Of a stretch of 36,264 nucleotides of DNA, positions 24,056 through 32,842 are shown piece by piece. Made by a program: the position numbers and the translations under genes. The stretch covers positions 1 to 36,264 of the forward strand of contig JAMFSL010000221.1 in the NCBI GenBank assembly GCA_026225275.1. The letters are read 5' to 3'. This DNA comes from Puia dinghuensis (lineage in GTDB: Bacteria > Bacteroidota > Bacteroidia > Chitinophagales > Chitinophagaceae). The notes under the pieces are model-generated. The model was not told where the DNA came from. It did no database searches and worked only from the letters and a program-made list of their open reading frames with translations. Within the stretch, counting starts at the first letter, position 1. The number at the start of each line of letters is the position of its first letter.

Positions 24056-25918
24056 ATGTTTCCTTTATATGATGTTATCGTAGTAGGCGCCGGCCATGCC
24101 GGTTGTGAGGCGGCAGCTGCCGCAGCGAACCTTGGGTCGAAAGTCCTCCTCATCACCATGAATATGCAGACCATTGCACAAATGAGCTGTAATCCTGCCA
24201 TGGGTGGTATCGCCAAAGGCCAGATCGTTCGGGAGATCGACGCCATGGGTGGCTACTCTGGTATCGTCAGCGACAAAAGCATGATCCAATTCCGCATGCT
24301 TAACCGGTCTAAAGGACCAGCTATGTGGAGCCCGAGGTCTCAAAATGATAGAATGTTGTTCGCCTCTACCTGGCGGGAAATGCTTGAACAAACCCCTAAC
24401 GTTGACTTTTACCAGGATATGGTCAATTCCCTATTGATCAAAGACGGGGTAGTCGTCGGTGTAGTCACCGGGCTAGGCAACGAAATCTCGGCCCGGGCCG
24501 TGGTTATTACCAGCGGAACCTTTCTCAATGGCGTCATCCATATTGGAGAAAAGCGCTTTGGCGGCGGTAGGGTAGCCGAAAAGGCTGCCACCGGAATCAC
24601 CGAGCAGTTAGTCTCTGTTGGTTTTGAAAGCGACCGCCTCAAGACCGGAACTCCACCACGCATTGACGGAAGAAGCCTGGACTACACTAAAATGGAGGAA
24701 CAAAAGGGAGATGAGCATATCGTTGGATTCTCCTACCTCGATATCCCCAAGCCGAAACAACAAAGAAGCTGCTGGATCACCTATACTAATTCCACTGTCC
24801 ATGATATCCTAAAAACAGGTTTTGATCGAAGCCCTATGTATACCGGGCGGATCGAAGGAGTGGGTCCAAGATACTGTCCGAGTATTGAAGACAAGATCAA
24901 CCGCTTCGCCGAAAGAGAAAGACACCAGCTCTTTGTTGAACCCGAAGGTTGGAATACCGTAGAAATCTATGTCAATGGTTTCTCTACCTCTCTGCCGGAA
25001 GAAGTTCAAAACGCTGCGCTGCGACAGGTTCCGGGTTTTGAAAATGTTCGCGTCTTCCGACCTGGCTATGCTATAGAGTATGACTATTTCCCCCCTACTC
25101 AGCTGACCCATTCCCTGGAGACTAAAATGCTCAGCAACCTCTTTTTCGCCGGCCAGATCAATGGTACCACCGGCTATGAAGAAGCCGCCTGCCAAGGGTT
25201 AATGGCAGGTATCAATGCCCACCAAAAGATCAACCATCTTGAGCCTGTCATCCTGAAAAGGAGTGAAGCGTATATTGGCGTTCTCATCGACGACCTCATC
25301 AACAAAGGCACCGAAGAACCCTATCGCATGTTTACTTCCCGGGCCGAATTCCGTACCCTCCTCCGCCAGGATAATGCAGATCTTCGCCTGACCGAACTCA
25401 GTTACAGAATAGGCCTCGCCTCTCAGGAAAGAATGCAAAAGACACTCGATAAAAAAGAAGCGGTAGAAAAAACTAAAGAAGTACTAGCCGCCTTCTCCCT
25501 CGAACCAGAGGAATCGGCCAACTATCTGCTGGAAAAAAAATCAGCTCCCTTAATGCAAAAACAAAAAGCAGCTCAGGTACTTCTCCGCCCTAATATCGAT
25601 CTCCTCTCGATGCGAAACGCCATACCAAGGCTCGCACACTCCCTCGACAACATCGACACTGACGCTCTCGAACAAACAGAAATTCAAATCAAGTACGATG
25701 TCTATATCGGCAAGGAAAAAGAACTGGTAGAAAGAATGGCCCAACTGGAAGGTCTTCTTATCCCGGAGAATTTCAATTATGACCGGCTGTCTTCCCTCTC
25801 CACTGAAGCCTTACAGAAATTTAAAAAGATAAAACCCAGGACGCTTGGTCAGGCAAGCCGCATCAGCGGCGTCAACCCCAGCGACGTCCAAATATTGATG
25901 GTCTACATGGGAAGGTAA
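24056..25918 (+). CDS. mnmG: tRNA uridine-5-carboxymethylaminomethyl modification enzyme MnmG (GidA)
   Basis: With ATG 24056 (MFPLYDVIVVGAGHAGCEAA) the protein has 620 residues, the usual size. A start at 23984 would add 24 residues without family support. The FAD-binding GAGHAGCEA motif is at residues 11-19. Family signatures follow: CNPAMGGIAKGQIVREIDAM, TGTPPRIDGRS, GPRYCPSIEDKI, NGFSTSLPEEVQ, and GTTGYEEAACQGLMAGINA. The C-terminal helical domain that binds MnmE and tRNA is complete. With MnmE it installs the cmnm5 group at U34 of certain tRNAs. In many bacteria this gene flanks the replication origin. It is convergent with nadA with a 21-bp gap. Confidence 0.96.
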   Translation: MFPLYDVIVVGAGHAGCEAAAAAANLGSKVLLITMNMQTIAQMSCNPAMGGIAKGQIVREIDAMGGYSGIVSDKSMIQFRMLNRSKGPAMWSPRSQNDRMLFASTWREMLEQTPNVDFYQDMVNSLLIKDGVVVGVVTGLGNEISARAVVITSGTFLNGVIHIGEKRFGGGRVAEKAATGITEQLVSVGFESDRLKTGTPPRIDGRSLDYTKMEEQKGDEHIVGFSYLDIPKPKQQRSCWITYTNSTVHDILKTGFDRSPMYTGRIEGVGPRYCPSIEDKINRFAERERHQLFVEPEGWNTVEIYVNGFSTSLPEEVQNAALRQVPGFENVRVFRPGYAIEYDYFPPTQLTHSLETKMLSNLFFAGQINGTTGYEEAACQGLMAGINAHQKINHLEPVILKRSEAYIGVLIDDLINKGTEEPYRMFTSRAEFRTLLRQDNADLRLTELSYRIGLASQERMQKTLDKKEAVEKTKEVLAAFSLEPEESANYLLEKKSAPLMQKQKAAQVLLRPNIDLLSMRNAIPRLAHSLDNIDTDALEQTEIQIKYDVYIGKEKELVERMAQLEGLLIPENFNYDRLSSLSTEALQKFKKIKPRTLGQASRISGVNPSDVQILMVYMGR

Positions 25919-25939
25919 AGGTTTTTAAACATTACGAAA

Positions 25940-26950
25940 TTATAAACCATATTTGGCGCTGATTTCCAACATTCTATCCATTGGTTTGCGCGCAGCAAGC
26001 ATTAAAGCCGGATCCATCAGCAGCTCCGGCTGTTCGTATTCCATACACAGGTATAATTTCTCTAATGTATTCAGCTTCATATGTGGGCAATCATTGCAAG
26101 CACAGTTATTTGTCGGCGGTGCCGGAATGAAACTCTTCTCCGGCGACGACAATTGCATCTGATGCAGTATTCCGGCCTCTGTTGCCACGATGTATTCTTT
26201 CCCGACATCCCGCTTCGTATAATTCAAGAGGGCCGTGGTGGACCCTATATAGTCTGCCAGACGTAGTACCGGTTCTTCACACTCCGGGTGCGCGATTAAT
26301 TTCGCCTGAGGGTACCGGACCTTTAAACGCGTGATTTTCTCCAGGCTAAAAATTTCATGTACCATACACGCTCCGTCCCATAATAACATATCCCGGCCGG
26401 TCTTCTTGACCAAATACGCTCCCAGATTCCTGTCAGGGGCGAAAATGATCGGTTGATCCTTTGGAATACTTTCAACGATCTTCTCGGCATTCGACGACGT
26501 GCAGATAATATCGCTCAGCGCCTTTACTTCCGCGGAACAATTGATATAAGAGATAACAAGATGATCCGGATGTTTTTCCCTGAAGGCCTTGAACAGATAG
26601 CCAGGTGCGGAATCTGCCAGCGAGCAGCCTGCCTTCAGATCAGGCAATACAACCTTCTTATCCGGATTGAGGATCTTCGCCGTCTCTGCCATGAAATGAA
26701 CACCCGCAAACACGATCAGGTCAGCTGTCGTCTTTTCCGCCTGTTGTGCCAGTCCCAGGCTATCTCCGATATAGTCCGCCACATCCTGGATATCCGCCTC
26801 CTGATAATAATGTGCCAGCACAATCGCATTTTTTTCCTTCTTCAAGCGTTCTATCTCCAGAAAGAGATCCAGCTCCGGCGAAACAGCTATATCCAAAAAC
26901 CCTCGGGAGGATAAATTTTTCGTCGCGGATGTCATGTTAATATCTGCCAT
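25940..26950 (-). CDS. nadA: Quinolinate synthase
   Basis: From ATG 26950 the protein has 336 residues; the frame runs back to a TTG at 26968, which is less likely. NadA condenses iminoaspartate with dihydroxyacetone phosphate using a [4Fe-4S] cluster. The three expected cluster cysteines appear in [19 protein letters not shown] and CACNDCPHM. Other signatures are [20 protein letters not shown] and [10 protein letters not shown] near the N-terminus and [11 protein letters not shown]. No nadB or nadC is adjacent. Its promoter must overlap the AT-rich edge of the proposed origin. Confidence 0.95.
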   Translation of the reverse strand: MADINMTSATKNLSSRGFLDIAVSPELDLFLEIERLKKEKNAIVLAHYYQEADIQDVADYIGDSLGLAQQAEKTTADLIVFAGVHFMAETAKILNPDKKVVLPDLKAGCSLADSAPGYLFKAFREKHPDHLVISYINCSAEVKALSDIICTSSNAEKIVESIPKDQPIIFAPDRNLGAYLVKKTGRDMLLWDGACMVHEIFSLEKITRLKVRYPQAKLIAHPECEEPVLRLADYIGSTTALLNYTKRDVGKEYIVATEAGILHQMQLSSPEKSFIPAPPTNNCACNDCPHMKLNTLEKLYLCMEYEQPELLMDPALMLAARKPMDRMLEISAKYGL

Positions 26951-27423
26951 AGTATTTAATAATATCAATTATTTATAAATAAAGCTACTACTACTATCAT
27001 GGTGGATTAGTGGATAAGAATTTTCGTTCCCCTGTGGAATCATCGAAAACACCTATTTATTCACCGTATTGCACATTTAGTTAACAAGCGAGATGCCCCT
27101 TTGGATCACAGTCTTCCCTACTTTTCCACAAGTGTGGATGAAAACCGGGTCCGGAAAACTATTTTGCCGTCCTCTTGTCAATGGCTGTGGAATAACTGCG
27201 GCTTTGTACACCGACCCGATTCTCCTGTCCATCCCGCCGGGAGTTGTCTCCCAACTATACCCAGCCTGCAGGGTATCTGCAACCGGGTTTATCCACCGCC
27301 AAACAGGGTTATTCATAAGTCCTTGTTAATTATCGTTTCACGAAGATTGTTTCACAAAAAAGCCATTTGCCGGAAATCAGACCAGAAGGCACTTTAACAC
27401 CCTTTTCCACAATTTGTTCATAA
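26951..27423. other. oriC: Candidate replication origin (AT-rich segment plus DnaA-box cluster)
   Basis: No gene is visible here. The segment 26951-27000 has only 8 G/C in 50 bases, far below the rest of the window, and could be the unwinding element. It is followed by DnaA-box-like 9-mers. Perfect matches to TTWTNCACA are TTTTCCACA at 27122-27130 and 27403-27411. One-mismatch sites are TTATCCACT (27009-27017, minus), TCATCCACA (27133-27141, minus), TATTCCACA (27186-27194, minus) and TTATCCACC (27289-27297, plus). Weaker sites lie at 27067-27075, 27309-27317, 27348-27356 and 27415-27423. The pair at 27122-27141 is an inverted repeat with a 2-bp spacer. By rough estimate fewer than one such site is expected by chance. 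dnaA itself is not in the window. Confidence 0.55.
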
Positions 27424-27428
27424 CCCAA

Positions 27429-27457
27429 GGACCCCTCCAGGGGTCCGGCCGAAGGCC
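27429..27457. repeat. Two adjacent short palindromes
   Basis: GGACCCCT (27429-27436) pairs with AGGGGTCC (27439-27446) around a two-base spacer. GGCCGAAGGCC (27447-27457) follows at once as a second hairpin. Neither is followed by a T tract on the plus strand, so they are not obvious terminators. They lie just right of the last DnaA-like box. Confidence 0.55.
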
Positions 27458-27471
27458 CATCATAAGATCTT

Positions 27472-27515
27472 TTGTGCTGAAGGGTTATTTTTCCCCTAAA
27501 GACCCTTCAGCACAA
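27472..27515. repeat. Perfect 14-bp inverted repeat upstream of ppiD
   Basis: TTGTGCTGAAGGGT (27472-27485) is the exact reverse complement of ACCCTTCAGCACAA (27502-27515), separated by 16 bases. No T tract follows on either strand. It could be an operator, an RNA structure, or a boundary or terminator element of the origin region. It ends 14 bp before the candidate -7 box of ppiD. Confidence 0.7.
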
Positions 27516-27528
27516 CCATAAATTCCCC

Positions 27529-27536
27529 TATTTTTG
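27529..27536 (+). promoter_or_regulatory. Candidate -7 element for ppiD
   Basis: TATTTTTG matches TAnnTTTG perfectly and lies 54 bases upstream of the ppiD ATG at 27591. No TTTG lies at the -33 distance; that position is taken by the right arm of the 14-bp inverted repeat. Confidence 0.4.
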
Positions 27537-27590
27537 CCATCCGTTTATTAAAAATACAACCCCGAATCAACTTTATAGAGAATCAAAATT

Positions 27591-29753
27591 ATGTCAATAC
27601 TTCAAACAATAAGGGATAGAGCAGCCTGGTTAGTCTTTGGTCTTATCGCTCTGAGTCTGATCGGTTTTCTTTTGATGGATGCCTTTGTAGGCAGAAGCCG
27701 GCTTTTCGGCAACCGCTCGACGGTAGTCGGAACGATCGATGGGCAAAAGATAGAATATGATGACTTTGAACGAGAAGTCTCCAGCCAGGAAGACCGGTAC
27801 AAAGCTCAGGGCTATCCCGTTAACGATGCCATGCAGCAGAATATCAGAGATGAGGTGTGGCGCCAGATGATCGAAGACGCTATACTTAGCAAGGACTTTG
27901 CAAAGCTGGGACTCGACGTCAGCGACAAAGAGATTAATGACATGCTGGTCGGAAACGACCCGATCCCGGATGTAAAGCGAGCCTTTACAGATCCCAAAAC
28001 CGGGCTTTTCGATGCACAGGCTGCTGCTGCCCAGATCAATCAGTTAAGGTCTCTTTATAAAGCGGGACCGAAAAAGACTGCTAATGCAGACAACCGGCAG
28101 TATGAAGCGGCAAAGTCATTTTTTGAAGAATCCGTTCCGCAGATCATCAAAATGAGGTTACGGGAAAAATACACTTCCCTACTGGCTAACAGTGCCTACG
28201 TTCCCAAATGGATGATCGAGAAGATGAATGCGGACAACAGCCAGCTGGCTGCCATCTCCTACGTCAACACTCCATATTATACTGTTCCGGATAGTGCGGC
28301 GAAAATAACAGATGGAGAGATAGAAGATTATATCAATCAGCACAAGGACCAGTTCAAACAGGAAGAGAGCCGGAGCATTGCCTACATCACATTCAATGCT
28401 GCTCCCAGTTCAAGCGATAGCGACAAGCTAAAACAACAGTTGGTTGAGCTGTCTACAGAATTTGCCAAGACGAATGACCCGCAAGCCTTCCTGGCCAGGG
28501 TAGGAACAGAAGCTGCATATGGGGATACCTATTTTGGTAAATCCAGGATACAGGTGCCGAACAAAGATTCCATTTTTGCCCTCGCCAAGGGAGCGGTCTA
28601 TGGTCCATACCTCGACGGAGGAAATTTTACCATCGCCAAGCTGGTTGACGAAAAGACGATGCCCGACTCTGCTCGCGCCCGCCATATTCTTGTCGCCACA
28701 ATCGACCCTCAGACTCAGCAGCCGACCATGGATGATAGCACGGCCAAGAAAAAGATAGATAGTATCCGCAACATGATCGAAAAAGGCGGCCAGAAGTTTG
28801 ACAGCGTTGCCGCCAGGTTCTCCGATGATCCCGGCAGCAAGACAAAGGGGGGTGATCTGGGCTATTTCACAGCCGACCGCATGGTCAAGGAATTCTCCGA
28901 TTTTGCCTTCAACCATAAGGTCGGCGATAAAGGAATCGTAAAAAGCCAGTTTGGATACCATTATATAGAGGTGACCGACCAGAAAAGTTTCGAACCGGCA
29001 TATAAAGTGGCTTATCTCAGCCGTAAGATAGAGACCAGTCCGGAAACGGATCAGGCAGCCTCCGGAATGGCCAGCCAGTTCGCCGGGGAGAGCCGCGACG
29101 CGAAGGCTTTCGACGATAACGTGCAGAAGGGCAAATTGCAACGGCTCAATGCGCCGGATATTCAACCTTCCGAATTTTCCATTCCCGGTCTCGGCCCGAA
29201 TCGTCAGCTCGTCCGCTGGATCTATGATGCAGAAGTCGGCAATGTTTCGGAACCTTTTGCCATAGGAGATAAATATGTCGTAGCGCTCCTGACGGAAATC
29301 AATAAGGCGGGAACGATGTCAGCGGCGAAGGCCCGGAGTGTTGTCGAACCGATCCTTCGTAACAAGAAAAAGGCGGAACAAATCATCAAGAAGCTGGGCA
29401 GTCCGGCCTCACTCGACGCTGCAGCAACCGCCGGTGGCCAACAGATCATGCACGCGGACAGCGTACTGTTCTCTTCGCCGTATATTGCCAATGTCGGTCA
29501 GGAACCTAAGGTCATTGGCTCTGCCTTTAATAAAGACCTCGCAGGGAAACCCGCTTCTCCGCCCATCCCGGGCAATGGCGGCGTGTATGTTATCCAGGTA
29601 GAAAAGGTCAGCGCTCTGTCCAATCCGAACGCCGACCTGCAGCAACAACGCTTTGTGCAGGAACAGCAACAGCGTCAGCGCATTTCTTACGGTCTCGTGG
29701 ACGCCTTACGCAAACTGGCGACCATTGAAGATGATCGGGGTAAATTCTTCTAG
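27591..29753 (+). CDS. ppiD: PpiD-like periplasmic peptidyl-prolyl isomerase/chaperone
   Basis: The 720-residue protein is anchored by one N-terminal membrane segment (about residues 13-31, WLVFGLIALSLIGFLLMDAF) preceded by MSILQTIRDRAA, the usual PpiD opening. A SurA-N-like helical chaperone region follows (about 45-250). A parvulin domain lies near 361-460: ARARHILVA, then FDSVAARFSDDPGSKTKGGD, LGYFTADRMVKEF and FGYHYIEV. A further chaperone-like half reaches a Gln-rich C-terminus. It would fold outer-membrane and periplasmic proteins at the inner-membrane surface. It is a single-gene unit between the hairpin-bearing leader and a terminator at 29782-29818. Confidence 0.92.
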   Translation: MSILQTIRDRAAWLVFGLIALSLIGFLLMDAFVGRSRLFGNRSTVVGTIDGQKIEYDDFEREVSSQEDRYKAQGYPVNDAMQQNIRDEVWRQMIEDAILSKDFAKLGLDVSDKEINDMLVGNDPIPDVKRAFTDPKTGLFDAQAAAAQINQLRSLYKAGPKKTANADNRQYEAAKSFFEESVPQIIKMRLREKYTSLLANSAYVPKWMIEKMNADNSQLAAISYVNTPYYTVPDSAAKITDGEIEDYINQHKDQFKQEESRSIAYITFNAAPSSSDSDKLKQQLVELSTEFAKTNDPQAFLARVGTEAAYGDTYFGKSRIQVPNKDSIFALAKGAVYGPYLDGGNFTIAKLVDEKTMPDSARARHILVATIDPQTQQPTMDDSTAKKKIDSIRNMIEKGGQKFDSVAARFSDDPGSKTKGGDLGYFTADRMVKEFSDFAFNHKVGDKGIVKSQFGYHYIEVTDQKSFEPAYKVAYLSRKIETSPETDQAASGMASQFAGESRDAKAFDDNVQKGKLQRLNAPDIQPSEFSIPGLGPNRQLVRWIYDAEVGNVSEPFAIGDKYVVALLTEINKAGTMSAAKARSVVEPILRNKKKAEQIIKKLGSPASLDAAATAGGQQIMHADSVLFSSPYIANVGQEPKVIGSAFNKDLAGKPASPPIPGNGGVYVIQVEKVSALSNPNADLQQQRFVQEQQQRQRISYGLVDALRKLATIEDDRGKFF

Positions 29754-29781
29754 TCTCTTTTTCTATATCAACTGAATTTTC

Positions 29782-29818
29782 AAATGGCCTCTCCCCTCAG
29801 GAGGGGTCATTTGTTTTT
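29782..29818 (+). terminator. Rho-independent terminator after ppiD
   Basis: AAATG (29782-29786) pairs with CATTT (29808-29812), and CCCCTC (29793-29798) pairs with GAGGGG (29801-29806). A TTTTT run (29814-29818) follows. The hairpin lies 28 bases after the ppiD stop and just before the next promoter. Confidence 0.7.
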
Positions 29819-29821
29819 GCG

Positions 29822-29829
29822 TATCTTTG
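29822..29829 (+). promoter_or_regulatory. -7 element of the DUF2480 gene
   Basis: TATCTTTG followed by CAC is the classic Bacteroidota -7 box and start-site context (TAnnTTTG). It ends eight bases before the ATG at 29838, so the message would be leaderless or nearly so. It starts only four bases after the terminator T tract of ppiD. Confidence 0.6.
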
Positions 29830-29837
29830 CACAAGAT

Positions 29838-30344
29838 ATGAGTGAAGAGATCATTAACAAAGTGGCGCTCAGTGGATTGCTGACACTCGACCTGGAGGAT
29901 TACTATCCCCGGGAAGAGATCGTTGTTTTCGATCTGAAGCCGCTGTTGTTCAGAGAAATGATCCTGAAAGAAAAAGAATTTCGTGCGGCGCTCCAGGGGA
30001 TCGACTGGACCGCTTATGCCGGAAAGACGCTGGCCGTGACCTGCTCGGTGGACGCGATCATTCCTGCCTGGGCCTACATGCTGGTGGCCGTTCAGGCGCA
30101 GCCATACGCCAGGTCTATTATCCTTGGCGACAGGCAGGGGGCCTTACAACAATCCTTCCTGACTAACCTGCAGGCCATCGACGTCACAACGTTTGCCGAC
30201 AAGAGAGTGATCGTGAAAGGATGCGGCGACTTGTCTGTAGGAGCGTTTGCCTACCTCGAAATAACCCGCCTGTTGCAGCCGGTGGTAAAGAGTATCATGT
30301 ACGGAGAGGCTTGCAGCAATGTCCCGGTGTACAAGAAAAAATGA
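29838..30344 (+). CDS. DUF2480-family protein
   Basis: The start is set at ATG 29838 (MSEEIINKVALSGLLTLDLE), not at an upstream in-frame ATG (29784) that lies inside the terminator. The 168-residue protein matches DUF2480, a family almost confined to Bacteroidota: EDYYPREEIVVFDLKPLL, FREMILKEKEFR, IPAWAYMLVAVQAQPYA, VIVKGCGDLSVGAFAYLEIT, and YGEACSNVPVYKKK. The two conserved Cys (GCGD and EACSNVP) resemble a redox or metal site. No function is known. It precedes cydA by 50 bp, but a -7-like box in between suggests separate transcription. Confidence 0.88.
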   Translation: MSEEIINKVALSGLLTLDLEDYYPREEIVVFDLKPLLFREMILKEKEFRAALQGIDWTAYAGKTLAVTCSVDAIIPAWAYMLVAVQAQPYARSIILGDRQGALQQSFLTNLQAIDVTTFADKRVIVKGCGDLSVGAFAYLEITRLLQPVVKSIMYGEACSNVPVYKKK

Positions 30345-30353
30345 CCGGCTTTC

Positions 30354-30361
30354 TATTTTTC
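30354..30361 (+). promoter_or_regulatory. Candidate -7 element for cydAB
   Basis: TATTTTTC matches seven of eight positions of TAnnTTTG, 33 bases upstream of the cydA ATG. No clear -33 box is visible. Confidence 0.3.
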
Positions 30362-30394
30362 GCGGTTGCTCCTGCCGGATAAAAACCAACAACT

Positions 30395-31801
30395 ATGGAC
30401 GTCGAATTCCTGGCAAGGCTTCAGTTTGGCTTCACGATAGGCTTTCATTACATTTATCCGCCGCTCAGCATCGGGCTCGGCCTTATACTTGTCATCCTCG
30501 AAGGCCTCTATCTGAAGACAGGCGATAAAGTCTACGAGATGGCCGTCCGCTTCTGGATACGCATCTTCGCCCTCATCTTTGGAATCGGTGTGGCGACGGG
30601 TATCATCATGGAATTCGAATTCGGGACTAACTGGGCGACCTACTCGAAATATGTCGGGGATATTTTCGGGAGCGCCCTGGCCGCCGAAGGGATCTTTGCC
30701 TTCGCCCTGGAGTCGGGCTTTCTGGGTGTCCTGATCTTCGGCTGGAACCGCGTCAGCCGCCCCGTCCATTTCATCTCCACTATTATGGTCTTTTTCGGTT
30801 CGCTGTTCTCCGCCGTTTGGATCGTCGTGGCTAACTCCTGGCAGCAGACTCCTGCCGGCTACCATATCGTTGGCCAGGGAATGAATGCCAGGGCGGAAAT
30901 CACTGATTTTTGGGCCATGGTCTTCAACCCGTCCAGCGTAGATCGCCTCCTGCATGTCTGGGTAGGGTCCATCCTCGCCGGCGCCTTCCTCGTTCTCAGC
31001 GTTAACGCCTGGTACCTTCTTCACGGCAAACACAAAAAAATTGCAGCGCCCACTTTTAAGATAGCCCTCACCGTCGCTGCCCTGTTCTCGGTGTTTCAAC
31101 TATATCTCGGCGATCGCAGTGCCGACGTCGTCACCCGCTACCAGCCTGCTAAATTAGCCGCGATGGAAGGGCACTACGACAGCTCAGCTGTAGCCGATAT
31201 GTACCTCTTCGGCTACGTAGATAAAAAGAAAGAGAAAGTGTGGGGCGTAAAAATTCCCGGGGGTCTGTCCTTCCTCGCACACGGTAGTTTCAAAGCTCCG
31301 GTGACAGGACTGCGGGCTTTTAAACCGGAAGACCGCCCTTCGCAGGTCAATTCGGTCTTTCAATTCTATCATCTCATGATTGCCTCGGGCATTGCCATGA
31401 TCGCGCTGTCCCTTTTTGGCTGCTGGCTCTGGTGGCGGAAAAAGCTCTTCGATTACCGCTGGCTGCTCTGGATCTATGCATTCAGCGTTCTACTGCCGCA
31501 ACTGGCCAATGAGGCCGGGTGGTTCACCGCGGAGATGGGCCGCCAACCCTGGGTAGTGTACGGCCTGTTGCGAACCTCCGACGCGCTGTCGCGGGCAGTC
31601 AGTGCCGGCCAGATCATATTTTCCCTGATCCTCTTCACCATCGTCTATATCGTGTTGTTTGCCCTTTTCCTGTTTCAGCTGAACCGGAAGATCCAGCATG
31701 GCCCAGTGGATTACGACACGAAAGAGCCGATTGAAGACGGAGCCCGCAGGGACAACCCCCTGCTGGAACACGAGCATCCCGGCGGCGCGAAAAAAATATA
31801 A
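30395..31801 (+). CDS. cydA: Cytochrome bd ubiquinol oxidase subunit I
   Basis: The 468-residue multi-pass protein carries the CydA landmarks: [20 protein letters not shown] with the axial heme His18, [43 protein letters not shown] (quinol-site region), [14 protein letters not shown] with a second His, and [20 protein letters not shown] near the C-terminus. With CydB it oxidises quinol and reduces O2 to water with high affinity. The Q-loop is the short type. cydB begins six bases after the stop. Confidence 0.95.
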   Translation: MDVEFLARLQFGFTIGFHYIYPPLSIGLGLILVILEGLYLKTGDKVYEMAVRFWIRIFALIFGIGVATGIIMEFEFGTNWATYSKYVGDIFGSALAAEGIFAFALESGFLGVLIFGWNRVSRPVHFISTIMVFFGSLFSAVWIVVANSWQQTPAGYHIVGQGMNARAEITDFWAMVFNPSSVDRLLHVWVGSILAGAFLVLSVNAWYLLHGKHKKIAAPTFKIALTVAALFSVFQLYLGDRSADVVTRYQPAKLAAMEGHYDSSAVADMYLFGYVDKKKEKVWGVKIPGGLSFLAHGSFKAPVTGLRAFKPEDRPSQVNSVFQFYHLMIASGIAMIALSLFGCWLWWRKKLFDYRWLLWIYAFSVLLPQLANEAGWFTAEMGRQPWVVYGLLRTSDALSRAVSAGQIIFSLILFTIVYIVLFALFLFQLNRKIQHGPVDYDTKEPIEDGARRDNPLLEHEHPGGAKKI

Positions 31802-31807
31802 ATTTGT

Positions 31808-32842
31808 ATGCACACCTTTCTCGGACTCGATTATAACGTCTGGTGGTTCCTGGTCTTCGGGGCCGTTATCAGCGGTTACGCCATCCTCGACGGTTTTGAT
31901 CTGGGCGCCGGGTCCCTGCATCTCTTCCTTCGCAAAGAACAGAGCCGGCGAATCGCCATGAACGCTATCGGCCCGATCTGGGACGGCAACGAAGTTTGGC
32001 TAGTAATAGGCGGGGGAGCCCTGTTTGCCGGTTTCCCGGCGGCCTATGCCGCTATCTTTTCCGCCTTTTATGTGCCGTTCATGGTCTTTCTCATGGGGTT
32101 GATCTGGCGCGCGGTCTCTATTGAGTTTCGCAGCAAGGAACCCTGGCTTTGGTGGCGGAAAGCCTGGGATATTATTTACTGCTTCGCTTCGATTGTCATC
32201 TCGCTGTCCCTGGGCCTCATGCTGGGTAATGTAGTCGAGGGCATTCCTCTCGACAGCCATCACGAGTTTACGGGCAGCTGGCTGTACTTTTTTAATCCCT
32301 TCGCCATCATGGTCGCCATTACCACGCTGGCCCTTTTCATGATGCACGGCGCCATCTTCCTGACGATGAAGACGGAGGCCCGGCTTTTCGTCAAACTGCA
32401 CGTCCTTGCGAATAATTTTATCGTCTTCTTCGTCGTCAGCTTTGGGATCACCACTTTATATACGCTGTTGTATATCCCTCACCTCAGCGATTTTTTCAAA
32501 AGTCGGCCGGCTTATTTTAGTATTCCATTGCTGATGATCCTGGCGATCGCCAATATCCCGCGACAGGTAAAAGTGGGAAAGTACCGCTATGCTTTTATTT
32601 TCTCGACGATCACGATCGCCCTGCTCCTGATCATGGTCGCAATCGAAGTCTTTCCTTATCTGCTCTACTCGCCGCAACAACCTGCCAACAGCATTACCGT
32701 CGACAATGCGGCCTCGTCCACCCGGACCATGAAGATCCTGCTGGTGATGGCGCTGATCGGCACACCCCTGGTAGGCATTTACACCTCTTTTGTTTTCTGG
32801 ACCTTTAAAGGAAAAGTCAGACTCGATGAAATGAGTTATTAG
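31808..32842 (+). CDS. cydB: Cytochrome bd ubiquinol oxidase subunit II
   Basis: The 344-residue membrane protein has the CydB opening YNVWWFLVFGAVISGYAILD, the hallmark GFDLGAGSLH, and GPIWDGNEVWLVIGGGALFA, then eight or so membrane segments. It pairs with CydA in the oxidase, and the six-base spacing indicates one operon. No cydX-like small ORF or cydDC genes follow. The 3' end overlaps the convergent mgtE gene by four bases. Confidence 0.95.
   Translation: MHTFLGLDYNVWWFLVFGAVISGYAILDGFDLGAGSLHLFLRKEQSRRIAMNAIGPIWDGNEVWLVIGGGALFAGFPAAYAAIFSAFYVPFMVFLMGLIWRAVSIEFRSKEPWLWWRKAWDIIYCFASIVISLSLGLMLGNVVEGIPLDSHHEFTGSWLYFFNPFAIMVAITTLALFMMHGAIFLTMKTEARLFVKLHVLANNFIVFFVVSFGITTLYTLLYIPHLSDFFKSRPAYFSIPLLMILAIANIPRQVKVGKYRYAFIFSTITIALLLIMVAIEVFPYLLYSPQQPANSITVDNAASSTRTMKILLVMALIGTPLVGIYTSFVFWTFKGKVRLDEMSY

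Noticed and set aside
27093-27397. Small plus-strand ORFs inside the DnaA-box region (78 and 98 codons)
   Set aside because: They show no family resemblance, their frames overlap one another, and they coincide with the repeat-rich non-coding block.
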